Assembly (NCBI GenBank): GCA_963682025.1 | Contig: OY821519.1 | Coordinates: forward strand, 138,427,429 to 138,491,428 | Length of the DNA stretch: 64,000 nucleotides | DNA from: Cordilura impudica | Taxonomy: Eukaryota > Arthropoda > Insecta > Diptera > Scathophagidae | Direction: 5' to 3' | In this document: one piece after another, positions 42,735-53,383 of the stretch | Layout: each line of letters opens with the position of its first letter | How positions within the stretch are numbered: position 1 is the first letter of the stretch | Translations under genes and position numbers: made by a program | The notes under the pieces: generated by a model | Database searches by the model: none | What the model saw: only the letters and a program-made list of their open reading frames with translations | Told to the model about the DNA's origin: nothing

Positions 42735-45700
42735 TTTGTAATCAAAATAGAAATATAAAATTTCTAGTATACACAGCTGCTGATATGTCTGTTATTCCGC
42801 CCAAAGAATCCGATAAACAAGAAAACATGCAACTCCAACTTTTTTTGCAGCTAATGGTCTCCTATTAAAACTTACGGTCAACGTCGTTTACATTTATCAC
42901 TTTGTCTACGCCGTTATCTAGCACAGAATTTTTTCATGGCCGACGTTAATATCGCAATTATCGGCTCTGATTTTCTGAAAGCATATGATTTACTCGTTGA
43001 TATTTAAAGAGGTAAATTAGTAGATAGAAAAACAATATTGGAAACAAAAGGAAACTTTATAGAGAACTCATCAATTAGAAACTTAACGCATAAAACCGAC
43101 TGTAAATTTTCGCATATTCTGAGTGAGTATAGAGATTTAACTATTCTTAATTCCAACAAAGCTCCTATTACAACAAGCACTTCACACCACATTGTGACAA
43201 CAGGTCCACCCCTTGTTTTCTCGCCCACGACGTCTTGCTGGTGAGAGGCTCGAGGCAGCTAAAAAAGAATTCCATTTTTTGATGGAGAAAGGAATTTGTC
43301 GACCTTCAAAAAGCCAGTGGGCAAATCCCTTGCATTTGGTAAGAAAATCTAATAACGAATGGAGGCTATGTGGTGATTATCGGGGTCTCAACGCAATAAC
43401 GCTCCCCGATAGATATCCAATACCATATCCACACGACGTGACAAATATTTTGCATGGTAAGAGGGTTTTTTCAGCGATTGATTTGCAGCGTGCATACCAC
43501 CAAATACCAGTTGAACCAGCTGATATACCTAAAACAGCCATTTCAACCCCTTTTGTAATGGTACGGTGGTGGTGGAATTTCCGCTTCCGTTTCCCTGAGC
43601 CTTAACGGGTCGCACGTGCTGGCAGGGGGCCTAGCTCGCCGGAGGGGTGGGATCTTGTTAAGACCCAGGGAAACCGCACTACAGATGTTCACGTGCGATT
43701 TAAAAAAAAAACTGTCAATTAGAACGGACGCTAAATGGATGGATGGCCATACTTACCTTGGGATTGGGGACTGGATGTTATGCCCCTTAAGCCCTCCCTA
43801 CCATGTTACCTCGACTCCATCTTAATTCGAGGTAACCCACTTAAATGATAAAAATTTTGGTTTGGTTTGGTTTTCTTCATCGGGATATATAAATTTTTAT
43901 TTACCTTTCATTTTAAGGTTACAATTTAAAATTTTAAATTATATTTAACAAAATTTATTTTATTTTTTATATGTCCACAAAATTTTACTTTTTAGAAAAA
44001 TTTTTAAGTTTAGCAACATATTATTTTTTTAGCCAAATTTTAATCTTTAGCAAAATTTTAAGTTTAGCAAAATTTAATTTTAGGGAAATTTTAATTTTAG
44101 GTAAATTTATAAATTTAGCTTAATTTTATGCATATTAAGAAAATTATTTTAATTTATGAAATTTTTAGTTTTAACAAAATTTGAATTTTAGTAAAATTTA
44201 ATGTTAGCACTACAGAGTAATAATAATAATATTTTAAATTTAGTTTTAATTTTAACTTTAACCAAAAAAAAAAATTTCTTTTTTTTTTAAATATGGTACC
44301 ATTTGTGAATTCTCTTAAATTTCTATAATTTTTAAATTTAGGTCAATTTTAAATTTTCAAGTAATTTTAAATATATAAAATTTTTGGGGATTTTACTTTA
44401 GTTTTGATTTTAAATTTATAAAAATTTTCTTTACAGTGTATGTAAGGTTTTATTTATATGTGGTTTTAGAAAAAATTTTAATTTCCGAATAATAATATTT
44501 TTTATTTAAATTTAAACTTTGAAATATTTTAATTTCAATGTCATAAAATGTCATGTCAAAGTAGTTTTTATTTTCTAATTAAATGTGTTTTAGAAATCTC
44601 TTAATTTTCATCTAGTTGAAAAAAATTAATTTTAGTGAAATTTTATTTTTCTAAAAATATTTTAGTTTCAATATAATCGTAAAATATTAGTTAATTTTAG
44701 TCCTAGAAATATTTTAATTTCAGTAACCATTAATTTTAGTCAAATTTAGTTTTACAAATACTTTACGTTTAGGTAATTGAAAATAATTAATTTTAGTCGA
44801 ATTTAGTCATTGTAAATTTTCAGCTGTTGCTGGGTTGCGGTGGCTGCTCCAGGCAGGTTGTTGTACCTTCAGTGGGTTTCTGGTTGTGGAGTTTGGCGAT
44901 GCAAGTCTTGTATTCAATAGCGGGCTTTTTTTCGAATTTACAATCGACTTTTAGTTTAAGTGTTTCGGTCAAACTTAAGTAAGTTTTCTATATATTTAGG
45001 TTATATATTGGTTTTTACATAACTGGTTGTAAGGTTATGTTTTTTTCTTTTCTTTTCATGTTTAACGTTTTCAAATCACAGTTAGTAATAATTTTTTTTT
45101 AACACATTTTCTTCTCAGTACTTTTATTCACAAAATAAAATTTTTTTTAAACCTTTTTATTTTACAAAATTGTACTAATTTTCCTTTTATCTTTTTTTAA
45201 GTACACTATTTATTTAAATTGTTCCGTGTCACTTTTAAACGCCACTTCAATCGCCCAAACTTGAATGATTATTTAAATTTTTCGTCTTCTTTCAACAACC
45301 CAATTATTCAAGACCTTTTAGTTTTTTTGCACACCAAAAAAAAATCTATCAACAAACCAGTTTGTTGTTTGCAGAAAAAAAATCGCATTCACTCATTCGT
45401 GTAACCAACCCTCAGAAAAAAAATCGCATTCACTCATTCGTGTAACCAACCCTCATACATTCATTAAATTCCTAAGTAAAATACTACCTCTAACGATGAG
45501 GGGAACAAGGTAAGCCAATGTTAATGGCTGAAAACATGGGTGGGAATGAGAGCGAATAACAGCTTTATACATGAATGAAATTATGCTGAGTGTTTAAAAA
45601 TAGAATTTTTTTGCAACAAACAAAAATTGGCAAACGATATTACCATATACGGTGTTGTTTACGTGTTATAGTTTTTTCTTTTGTGTGACGTACACTAGAT

Positions 45701-47060
45701 AGCAAAATTTTCGTACGGCCGTCACACTTTGGCCTATATGAATTTGTTTATATGACATTTGGTCTTAGAAACGCTGCCCAGACTTTTCAGCGTTACATTG
45801 ACAATTTGCTACGGGATTTCGATTTTACGTTCGCATATATTGACGACATCTTAGTGGCCTCAGAAAGTGAAGACCAGCACGATAAAGATTTGCTCATCGT
45901 GTTTGACAGATTACGAAAAGGAAATTCGTCAATTAATGCCAACAAATGTAGTCTTGGCAAGAGGAGCTGATTTTTTAGGACACACCATCTAGAGCAAAAG
46001 TTGAAGCCATACGCAATTTCGAAAAACCCAACACGGCCAAGGACCTGAAATGATTAATTTTTATCGGCCGTTTTTACAGCACGCTACAAAACATCAAAAT
46101 GTCCTACAGAAGCTCATAGTGGGCAATAAGAAAAATTACAAGACTGAAATCGTGTGGTCATCAAGAGCTATAACTGCCTTCGAAGCCTGTAAGAACGATT
46201 TAGTTAGTGTGACTAGATTCAGTTAGTGTGACTAGACTGGCTCACTCGGATCAACAGCGTTTCATCTGAAGCAATTGATTTTGATGTGATGGCAATAGGG
46301 CAGGACAACGACAGCGAGCTAATATCTTTACTTGAGTCAGGTTAGAACTCGTCTTTTAAACCTCAAGTCTACCTATTCCAAATTCTGTAAAGTGTATATA
46401 CTGCAACACCAATGGTGCACATATAGTACCATACGTACCATCTAGTCATAGGGAAATTGTAATGGGCAAACTGCCCAATCTAGCTCATCCCAGTATTAGA
46501 GCAACACAAAAACTTCTGATGGAGTGCTATGTGTGGCCAGGTTTGCCCAAGGATGTCGCAAAATTCGACATCCTATCATGCGTGGACCGTTTTTCGAGGT
46601 AGCCAACAGCAATTCCAATACCTGACATTTCAGCTCATACAGTTTCATCAGCATTCATAATAGGGTGGGTAGCATTATACGGCGTACCAGAAAGTAAAAC
46701 GGCAGACTTAGGAAGACAATTCGAATCAAATCTCTTTCGATAGCTTATGAAGACACTCGGAATACGTCATCTTGCGGACAACAGCGTACTAACCACAAGC
46801 GAATGGTATGATTGAAAGATGGCACCGAACTTTAAAAAATTCCATAAAATGTTACTCCACGATGTTAGAAGGGCCCTTCGAAGTCTAAAAACGATATAGA
46901 AAGTATTTTGTAATCAAAAGAGGCAAAACCAAAGAAAAAATTTCGATTGATCGAATTAAACTCGCAAAACCATATGCCTGTGATGCCCAGCCGTCGTGTA
47001 AAGAACATCAAGAACAGCCAGTTGATTACAAGGCCGAATTAACTTCGAGAGTAACGCGGT
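42735..47060 (+). pseudogene. CsRn1-type pol remnant: protease, RT, integrase
   Basis: The protease (near 42765) has the catalytic triplet altered: TAADMSVIPP instead of DTGAD. RT is present as KGICRPSKSQWANPLHLV, LCGDYRGLNAITLPDRYPIP and AIDLQRAYHQIPV (43213-43550). It is then interrupted by a 2.2-kb repeat and resumes as FGLYEFVYMTFGLRNAAQTF with active site YIDDI (45728-45970). Integrase traces (ANGMIERWHRTLKN near 46799, IKLAKPYACDAQ near 46955) end just before the 3' LTR. RNase H and most of integrase are frameshifted or lost. Confidence 0.68.
43555..45725 (+). repeat. 2.2-kb AT-rich interspersed repeat, copy 2
   Basis: It interrupts the RT frame between TAISTPF and FGLYEF, so its limits are set to within a few bases. 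Left part: an inverted pair GTTTCCCTGAGCCTTAAC (43587) and GTTAAGACCCAGGGAAAC (43658), then the 'ggatggccatactt' block and a perfect 10-bp hairpin GTTACCTCGA/TCGAGGTAAC (43805-43836). A degenerate 1-kb TTTTAATTTTAG core follows. The right part has two 41-bp tandem copies at 45373-45454 and ends near GTACGGCCGTCAC. No coding frame. Confidence 0.65.
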
Positions 47061-47290
47061 CAATGTAATTTAAGAATACAGCAATACGACTTATTATTGC
47101 AATCTAATATATTCATAGTTGTGTTAGTGCTGTAAAACACATATACATATAATAATTAGAACATTCTAGAGAACTAAGAAATTTTTACATAACATGAAAT
47201 AAAATGAAATTTTAGTTCTTCGTAGTCTTTAAAAGCAATAACTCGTTTTTTTATCCTCGATTGGGTAACCCGGCTGGGTAACCTCGACAA

Positions 47291-47716
47291 GTAATATCAT
47301 CTTTACAGAATTTAGTACAGGCAATAACTTTAAGTAAATATTTTTAACCCTATTATATTGAATTATTAATTATTTAATTCTGTTTGAAAATAATACAGTA
47401 AAATAAGATTAACTATGATAAGATTAACTATGAAAACCCAATTTCACAAATTTGGAATTATATAAAGACAAAGTCAATTAATGATTATAATATTGTTAAT
47501 ACAATTATGAATGAAACTACAGATGAAGTATTGGATAATATAAATTTGTTAAGTATTAAAAACTAGACAAGAACAAGTAACACAATATCTATGAGTCCAA
47601 CAACGTTAATATTAATAACGATAATAATCTTTGCAATTTTTGAATTACTTAAATTTCTAAAGAAAAAAGAATCGATTAAACTGACCCAAGAAAATGAATT
47701 TAAATTAGAAGAGTGA
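47291..47716 (+). pseudogene. Errantivirus env remnant, C-terminal part with membrane anchor
   Basis: It resumes after the CsRn1-type element with SSLQNLVQAITLSKYF. The last 41 codons (47591-47716) are open. They contain a hydrophobic segment TTLILITIIIFAIF followed by basic KFLKKKESIK, the transmembrane anchor and short cytoplasmic tail. A purine-rich GAAAGTGGG and the LTR start follow within 50 bases, as at the left end of the window. Confidence 0.6.
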
Positions 47717-47766
47717 ATGAATTTAAATTATAAAGATTCGGGACCCATCTCTTAAACGAAAGTGGG

Positions 47767-48237
47767 AGTTAATGATACACGTCATCATCATTGATACGTG
47801 ATTAATAAATTCAATAGTAAAGTAAACAATAAGCATGGAATATTAATTGCATAAATTTTCGGTTAAAGTAATAAAATAGTATTTGCATGGAATTCCTATT
47901 AAAGCAATAATATAATCTTTAATAAACAACAAAGAATCATTTGTTCAACGCGTGATTATCACAAACAAAGAGTTATTCATACAACGCGTGATGCGTCTAT
48001 ACGAGTAGAACTATATTTTAGTATAAATAGCACTGAATGTGAATATTGTATTTAGTATTGCCACAGCGTTATCACCAGCAGCAATCAGTTCTAAAGTAAT
48101 TTATAAATAGTCTTAAGTGTGTTTCGATACAAAATGTTTAAGTTAGTAAAGTATAAACTAATCTTTGAATATAAAAATTCTTTAATTTAAAAAAGACCGG
48201 ATCAGTTGACGATCCGAAGAACATATATTTTTTGACA
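47767..48237 (+). repeat. 3' LTR of the errantivirus
   Basis: AGTTAATGATACACG starts after a short purine stretch. It contains two 'acaaagagttattcatacaacgcgtgat'-like repeats (47935-47992) and shares its right half with 31290-31980. The right edge is approximate. Confidence 0.6.
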
Positions 48238-48245
48238 ACCACCCT

Positions 48246-49485
48246 CACACCACTATTTTTAAGTATTCTGCTTACAAATATTTGTACAATTATATTTATG
48301 AAATTCATTATAAAAATATATAAAAGGAGTACTAACATCATTACACATTCTTAATTCACTAATCATTTTCAGAAATAACTGTATATGTTTCTTGACAATA
48401 CAACAACTATAAAAATGTAATAGATTTTGCAATTCATTTGATGAAACCATTTTTATATAATCAATACAATATATGATATATGTATATTATATAGGTTTAT
48501 TATACCTACTCAGTTCACATCTAAGAAAAATGTGGGTAACTGTACCTCATATTTATCAATGAGTCACACAACTAAATATAGATTTGATACGAAGTACATA
48601 CATGTATGTATATATGTATAGTTTATATTATTATTGCGATAATGGAGTATATAAGTGTGCGTGTGTGTGTGTCCTATACCTTATAGTATAAAAGAGTTTC
48701 ACACTTATGGCTTAATCACATTCGTCTACTGTATTCTTAATAGTGAAGTGAATATAAAAAAAATTATCAAAGCTTTAGTTTTTTAAACGAAGTTGTTTAA
48801 AAACGAATTTTATCAATAAAGAACTTCCTGAAAGCACATCTTTAAAAATTATAATAGAAGAGAAGAAACACAATATGGATCAAGGATTATGTTGGAATTT
48901 GAGGCATATATGTATATATATTATTCATACTGGAAAAGTTTGTAGTGGTAAGCATACGACACGAAAAGTATATACAAGTGAAACTAAATTTAATTTATTT
49001 TTTGAATAATTAATTAACTAAAACAAAAATAATAAATAAACATGCTAATTCGTTAAGGAAACATGTAAAAGCATGTCATCAAGTAACATGTACAACATGC
49101 AATATAATGTTTACAGATAGAAAAGATTTTTTGCATCATAATCACATTATAGACCATAAGAAAAAAACAGAAAGCGCAAGTGAATATTGTAATTTATGTA
49201 AAATACATGTTTTAAAAACAATTGTGTCGGACAAATATATATTAGTGTAAAGTGTATTTCATCTGTATTCAAGAATCGAATTGAAACATGTTTTTGAAAA
49301 TACCAGTAAAGAAAATCTAATACCAGAAAATTTTCATCAATATTAAAATATAATGTGATTGAAGTGCTACAACGTTCCATACAGAAACATAGAAATATAA
49401 AATTTACTTGTTAACTATTTTGTAAATACATGCTGATAAAAGACAAAGCAGAATTATGTGAAATAGACTTAAAATATCATCAACC
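48246..49485. repeat. Left arm of a large inverted repeat
   Basis: Three blocks (48246-48452, 48520-48592 and 49300-49485) appear in inverted order and orientation on the right at 52868-53066, 51885-51957 and 51693-51870. The blocks read as one element duplicated head-to-head. The left arm abuts the errantivirus LTR. The 48246-48452 block has a minus-strand open frame (48450-48259) of no known family. Confidence 0.68.
48874..49250 (+). pseudogene. C2H2 zinc-finger-like remnant
   Basis: An ATG at 48874 begins a short frame that stops early. From about 49045 another frame reads SLRKHVKACHQVTCTTCNIM and FLHHNHIIDHKKKTE, with CTTC…H…H spacing close to a C2H2 finger and a further CNLC. Frame changes and stops indicate decay. 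Zinc fingers of this kind precede the polymerase in some Polinton-like insect elements, which would fit the neighbouring remnants; that link is weak. Confidence 0.4.
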
Positions 49486-49627
49486 AAAAATGGTTGTAGT
49501 GAGTGTACAGATGCTCCTTTACGTTAGTCAACAGATGCTCTTTTACGTTAGTAATTAATGAGTGAATTTCAACAGCGCGATAGTGAATGGAAATATCACA
49601 TCTAGAAATTAATATTAATCAGTATAA

Positions 49628-50359
49628 ATGTATAAAAGGTTCACAATATTTACGCTTACTGATCATACAGGCAGATGCTCATCATATAAAATCAGTGACA
49701 ATACAGCTGAAATTACAGTCTTGGAAAACGGTGTTGTTTTACATTTTAAAAACTTACACTTTACATTATCAGTCAATGAAATTAAAATCTTTGAATTAAA
49801 TAATCCGGAAATAAGTAGGTATAAACGTCTTTGGCTTAAAGATATTATAGGATCATGCCATTTCACAGCATGTTAATTTATTGTTGGTGGAAGAGGATAA
49901 TAAATTTCATTATGTGTGAATTAAATACATTTCAAATTAAGCTAATTGAAATAAATTTATAACGAAGAAAATTTAAAACGTCTTGCTAATTATGAATATT
50001 ATAAAAAAAATAATTTTTTGTCTTTTATAATTACAGATTGCTTAAAAGTCGAGTAACGAAACATAATGGAAAAATATGTATATGTACATGTACATGTATG
50101 TATGTGTAACAGTTGGTTATTATATTTCTACAATGAGCCATCTCTGGGAAAACATAAAGGTGGATGTAATAAAATAGTAACTGAAATGCCTAACATAGAC
50201 AATAAGATTATTAATTTTAAGAATTTCAAGAATCAAATATTAATATCATTTTTTGTACAGTTCAAAAAAGCCACAAAAAATTATGCAATCATACCAACAA
50301 TTACAACTACCATGAGCTATGTTAGTAGTATTGCCACATATTTTTTATCGTTATCATGA
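49628..50359 (+). pseudogene. Unidentified coding remnants, possibly Polinton-like DNA polymerase B N-terminal region
   Basis: The first frame (49628-49876, 82 codons) has balanced protein-like composition (FTLTDHTGRCSSYKISDN, VNEIKIFELNNPEISRY) and no family I can name. The second (50066-50359) contains GKHKGGCNKIVTEMPN then INFKNFKNQILISF, which resembles the H-x3-C…MP…FKNY…PF stretch before the exonuclease motif in protein-primed polymerases of Maverick/Polinton elements. No catalytic motif (YxDTDS) is present. The identification is tentative. Confidence 0.32.
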
Positions 50360-50519
50360 TATAATAAAAAAATCGCCAATATGAAAAAAAAAATATATAT
50401 AATCTCTAATGAAAAACGATAAATGAAAAAAGAAAAATGAAAAATGAACAATGAAAAATTAAAATTTAAAAATGAACAATGAAAAAAAATTAAAAATCAA
50501 AAATTACTAACAAATTCTG

Positions 50520-50990
50520 ATCAAACTCTTTCTTTTAACTCATACTCTCTGACTGTCTGTCTGTAGTCCGTCAACCCCATCCCCTCTTATCCAATTGATC
50601 TGAAACTTGGCCCATAGTCTTGTTGTGAATAAAGATTAATTATGGGGTAGTCACGCACAGTCACGGAATGATCTAAATGTCATTTCCGCTCATCCGATCG
50701 ATCTGAAACTTAGTCCATACACTTGCTGTGAAAAAAAGATCAACTTCGATATAGTCACGCCCAGTCACGGAGTGCTTAAAACCTCACTTCTCCTTATCTG
50801 ATCTGAAACTTTGTCCATACACTTTCTGTGAATAAAAGATTGACTTTTACATAGTCACGCCCAGTCACAGAGTGATTTAAAACCCATTTACTCTTATCCG
50901 ATAAATCTGAAACTTGGTCCTTAGACTTGTGGTGACCAAAGATTAATTATAAAATAGTCACGCAAAGTCATGCACAGTCGCAGAGCAGTT
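50520..50990. repeat. Tandem repeat, ~100-bp unit, four copies, with (GTCT)n
   Basis: The core GATCTGAAACTTGGTCCATA recurs at about 50597, 50700, 50799 and 50904, and TAGTCACGCCCAGTCACGGA recurs once per unit. A GACTGTCTGTCTGTAGTCCG tract lies upstream (50551-50570), as in mini-me-like elements. It may be an internally amplified member of another such family. Confidence 0.72.
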
Positions 50991-51146
50991 GATTTTTTTT
51001 TTTCGAATCACCGAATCACCTCAAAACATTCTTATAAGGATCAAACGATAGTTGTCTTGTTTTTACTAACGTATTGCTTTCATTTATATAAGTTAAGGTA
51101 CGGAAGTGCAATCATGCCCAATTCCCTGCAAAATTGAAGTATTTGC

Positions 51147-51395
51147 AAAATGAGCGCTACATGCGCAACAAAAAACATTAAAATTAAAATATTAAATTCA
51201 TAGCAGACGCTATCTTGCATTTTGTTTAACATTCCGTTCACATGAAATGTGAACCCCAAAATATTTCTCTAAAAATGAGCGCTGCTCGCGCAAAAAACAA
51301 ATATTTAAGTTAAAATATTTAACTTGCCCCAGACGCTACGTTGCATTTTTGCTTTTACCTTTCCGTTCACATGAAATGTGAATCCATTTTGCTGA
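51147..51395. repeat. 125-bp tandem duplication
   Basis: Two units start at 51147 and 51272, each AAAATGAGCGCT…GCGCA and ending with TTCACATGAAATGTGAA. They are about 80% alike by eye. No coding frame. Confidence 0.7.
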
Positions 51396-51689
51396 TAAGC
51401 AAAATTGTCTTTGCTAAAAATTTTCATGAAGTTGTAGACCTCTTTATTTGGATAACAATAGTCAGTTCAATTTCGGCATTCAACTCAGCTCGCATAGCGA
51501 GATAAATATTTTGTAAAACATTTAAATAAACTTTATGAGTAATTTGTAAAATAATAAACTTTATGAATAATTTGGAAAATAGTAAAATTAAATAAGTTAA
51601 AATATTAAATATTAAAATATTAAAATAAATTCAGTACCAGCATTAACTCTTTGTTTCAATGATTTGTCGGAATTGGACAGGAAATTAAT

Positions 51690-53066
51690 TTATATGGTTC
51701 ATTTTTGTTTGATGAGATTTTAAGTCTATTTAACATAATTCTGCTTTGTCTTTTATCAACATAAATTTACAAAATAGTTTACAATTAAATTTTATATATC
51801 TATGTTTCTGTATGAAACATTGTATCACTTCAATCACATTATCTTTTATTATTGATAAAAAATTTTCTGCATTACATTCTTATCAAATCTATATTTGGTT
51901 GTAGATATTACTCATTGATAAGTATGTGGTACAGTTACCCACATTTTTCTAAGCCGTATTCATAAAAAAATTTTAATCAGGTTTCAAATATAAATTAGTT
52001 CAAACACATTTTAAGCCTAAAAAAGGTTCGTTAAAAATTCGTATTCATAATCGTATTCATAATCAACGTTTTAACGTTTTACTAAACTGTATGATGGCAA
52101 CATTATATTTTTTATTTGTCACGTGAGTCGTAATGATGCAAAACCATGGTTATTAATTCATACGGTATTCGTATCTATATTTTTTTTCGTGTAGGGGAAA
52201 AATATGTTTTTTTATAGAAAAAAAAATTGAATATAAACTTGTCTATTAAATAAATAAGGAAAAACAGTCAAAACAAAATGATAATGAAGAAATGTTATTT
52301 GGGTGGTGATATTATTGCAGTTTAAAAAAGTATTCAAGTAACCAGTTTTATTTGATTTGTCTTGATTGTTTACACACTAGTTTTTTTTTTTATTACATAT
52401 TAAACAATTTCTTCTAATATAGTTCACTAAATGAAGTTATTTTAATAATTTGTATATGTATATGTATGGATAACAGAGAAATTTCTAAGCGCAAGCGTTC
52501 CTTATACGGAATAGAAAACGTGTCGCACCTTTTTTTGTAAATTTTCTTTTGCCGATCATTCGAGACTTGGAAATAGTTTTTATTGTAAACAAAATACAAT
52601 TAAAACATAAAATTTTGTCAATAAAAATAGTTCTTACCAATTCTATTAATCAATTATTTATTAAAAAATCAACTTTTTTCGATTGAATGACAATTTTTCG
52701 CTACAAATACTTAGGTTTAAAATAGGGTCTTTACACAAGGTTTAAAATATTTAGGTATTTTAAGCTTAAATTGGTTTACGAATACAATTGTATGGATTTT
52801 GCTTAAAATGGATTTGAAATGCTGTTTAAAATTTTTATGAATACGGCTGATTATATTTATTATTTAAACCTGGTTTCATTAAAGAAATTGGAAAATCTTA
52901 TATTTTTATAGTTGTTTTATTGGCAATGAACATATACAGCTATTTCTGAAAATGATTAGTGAATTAAGAATGTGTAATGATGTTAGTTCTCATTTTCTAT
53001 ATTTTTATAATGAATTTCATATATATAATTGTACAAATATTTGAATGCAGAATCCATAATATTAAT
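51690..53066. repeat. Right arm of the large inverted repeat
   Basis: The inverted counterpart of 48246-49485. It lacks the 48600-49290 zinc-finger segment and is interrupted by a TIR element at 51952-52848. Confidence 0.65.
51952..52848. mobile_element. Non-autonomous TIR element, 0.9 kb, ends AGCCGTATTCATAAAAA
   Basis: AGCCGTATTCATAAAAAAAT (51952) and TTTTTATGAATACGGCT (to 52848) are inverted. The pairing of flanking arm blocks (51885-51957 with 48520-48592; 52868-53066 with 48246-48452) shows it inserted into the right arm. No transposase is visible. The subterminal CGTATTCATAAT motif is repeated. Confidence 0.68.
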
Positions 53067-53383
53067 AGGCGATTTCTTGTGACCCATGTTTTGTTCTACC
53101 ATTTTATTTCGATTTTAACCAAACGCATATTATTTGAAAGGTATTTCGTTTTAGCCGTTTTTCTGATTTACAGATTTTTAAATTTTTTCCTTTATTTTGA
53201 GTAAATTGCAAATAAAGTTGTTACTAACACACATAAAATTATACATATGCTATGTGTGCTTTATTAAATTTATTAATGTGTTTGTTATCTTCATTTACAA
53301 TAAATAACCATACTTTATGGGGTCGCAAATACATTTTTCGAAGTGTTACAAACGGAAAGACAAACCTATGTATACCCTCTGCA

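Larger units (their letters stand above)
41524..47290 (+). mobile_element. CsRn1-type LTR retrotransposon, decayed, inserted in errantivirus env
   Basis: LTRs at 41524-41783 and 47064-47290 begin TGTAATTTAA and share 'gtgttagtgctgtaaaacac', 'gaacattctagagaacta' and 'gattgggtaac'. The primer-binding site TGGTGAACCCGACAT (41784) resembles the tRNA-Trp site used by CsRn1-clade elements. Gag, protease, RT and integrase remnants follow on the + strand. No clean target duplication was found. The RT is split by copy 2 of the 2.2-kb repeat. Confidence 0.72.
31239..48237 (+). mobile_element. Decayed 17.6/297-type errantivirus expanded by nested insertions
   Basis: The LTR pair (31239-31983; 47767-48237) shares TAATCTTTAATAAACAA, 'caaagaatcat.tgttca..gcgtgat', 'atcaccagcagcaat' and 'ggatcagttg'. 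A primer-binding site TGGCGTCCAACGTAGGGC begins at 31984. Gag, protease, RT, RNase H, integrase tail and env remnants lie in the proper order, all on the + strand and all with stops. Five other elements interrupt it: a CR1-like fragment, a mini-me-like copy, a jockey LINE, a mariner fragment and a CsRn1-type LTR element. Most of the integrase is missing. Confidence 0.75.

Noticed and set aside
49628..50359. Complete Polinton/Maverick
   Set aside because: No integrase, protease, ATPase or capsid gene and no polymerase catalytic motif were found; only remnants can be argued.
50570..50990. CRISPR-like array (regular ~100-bp repeat)
   Set aside because: Units are contiguous tandem repeats without unique spacers, in a clearly eukaryotic context.
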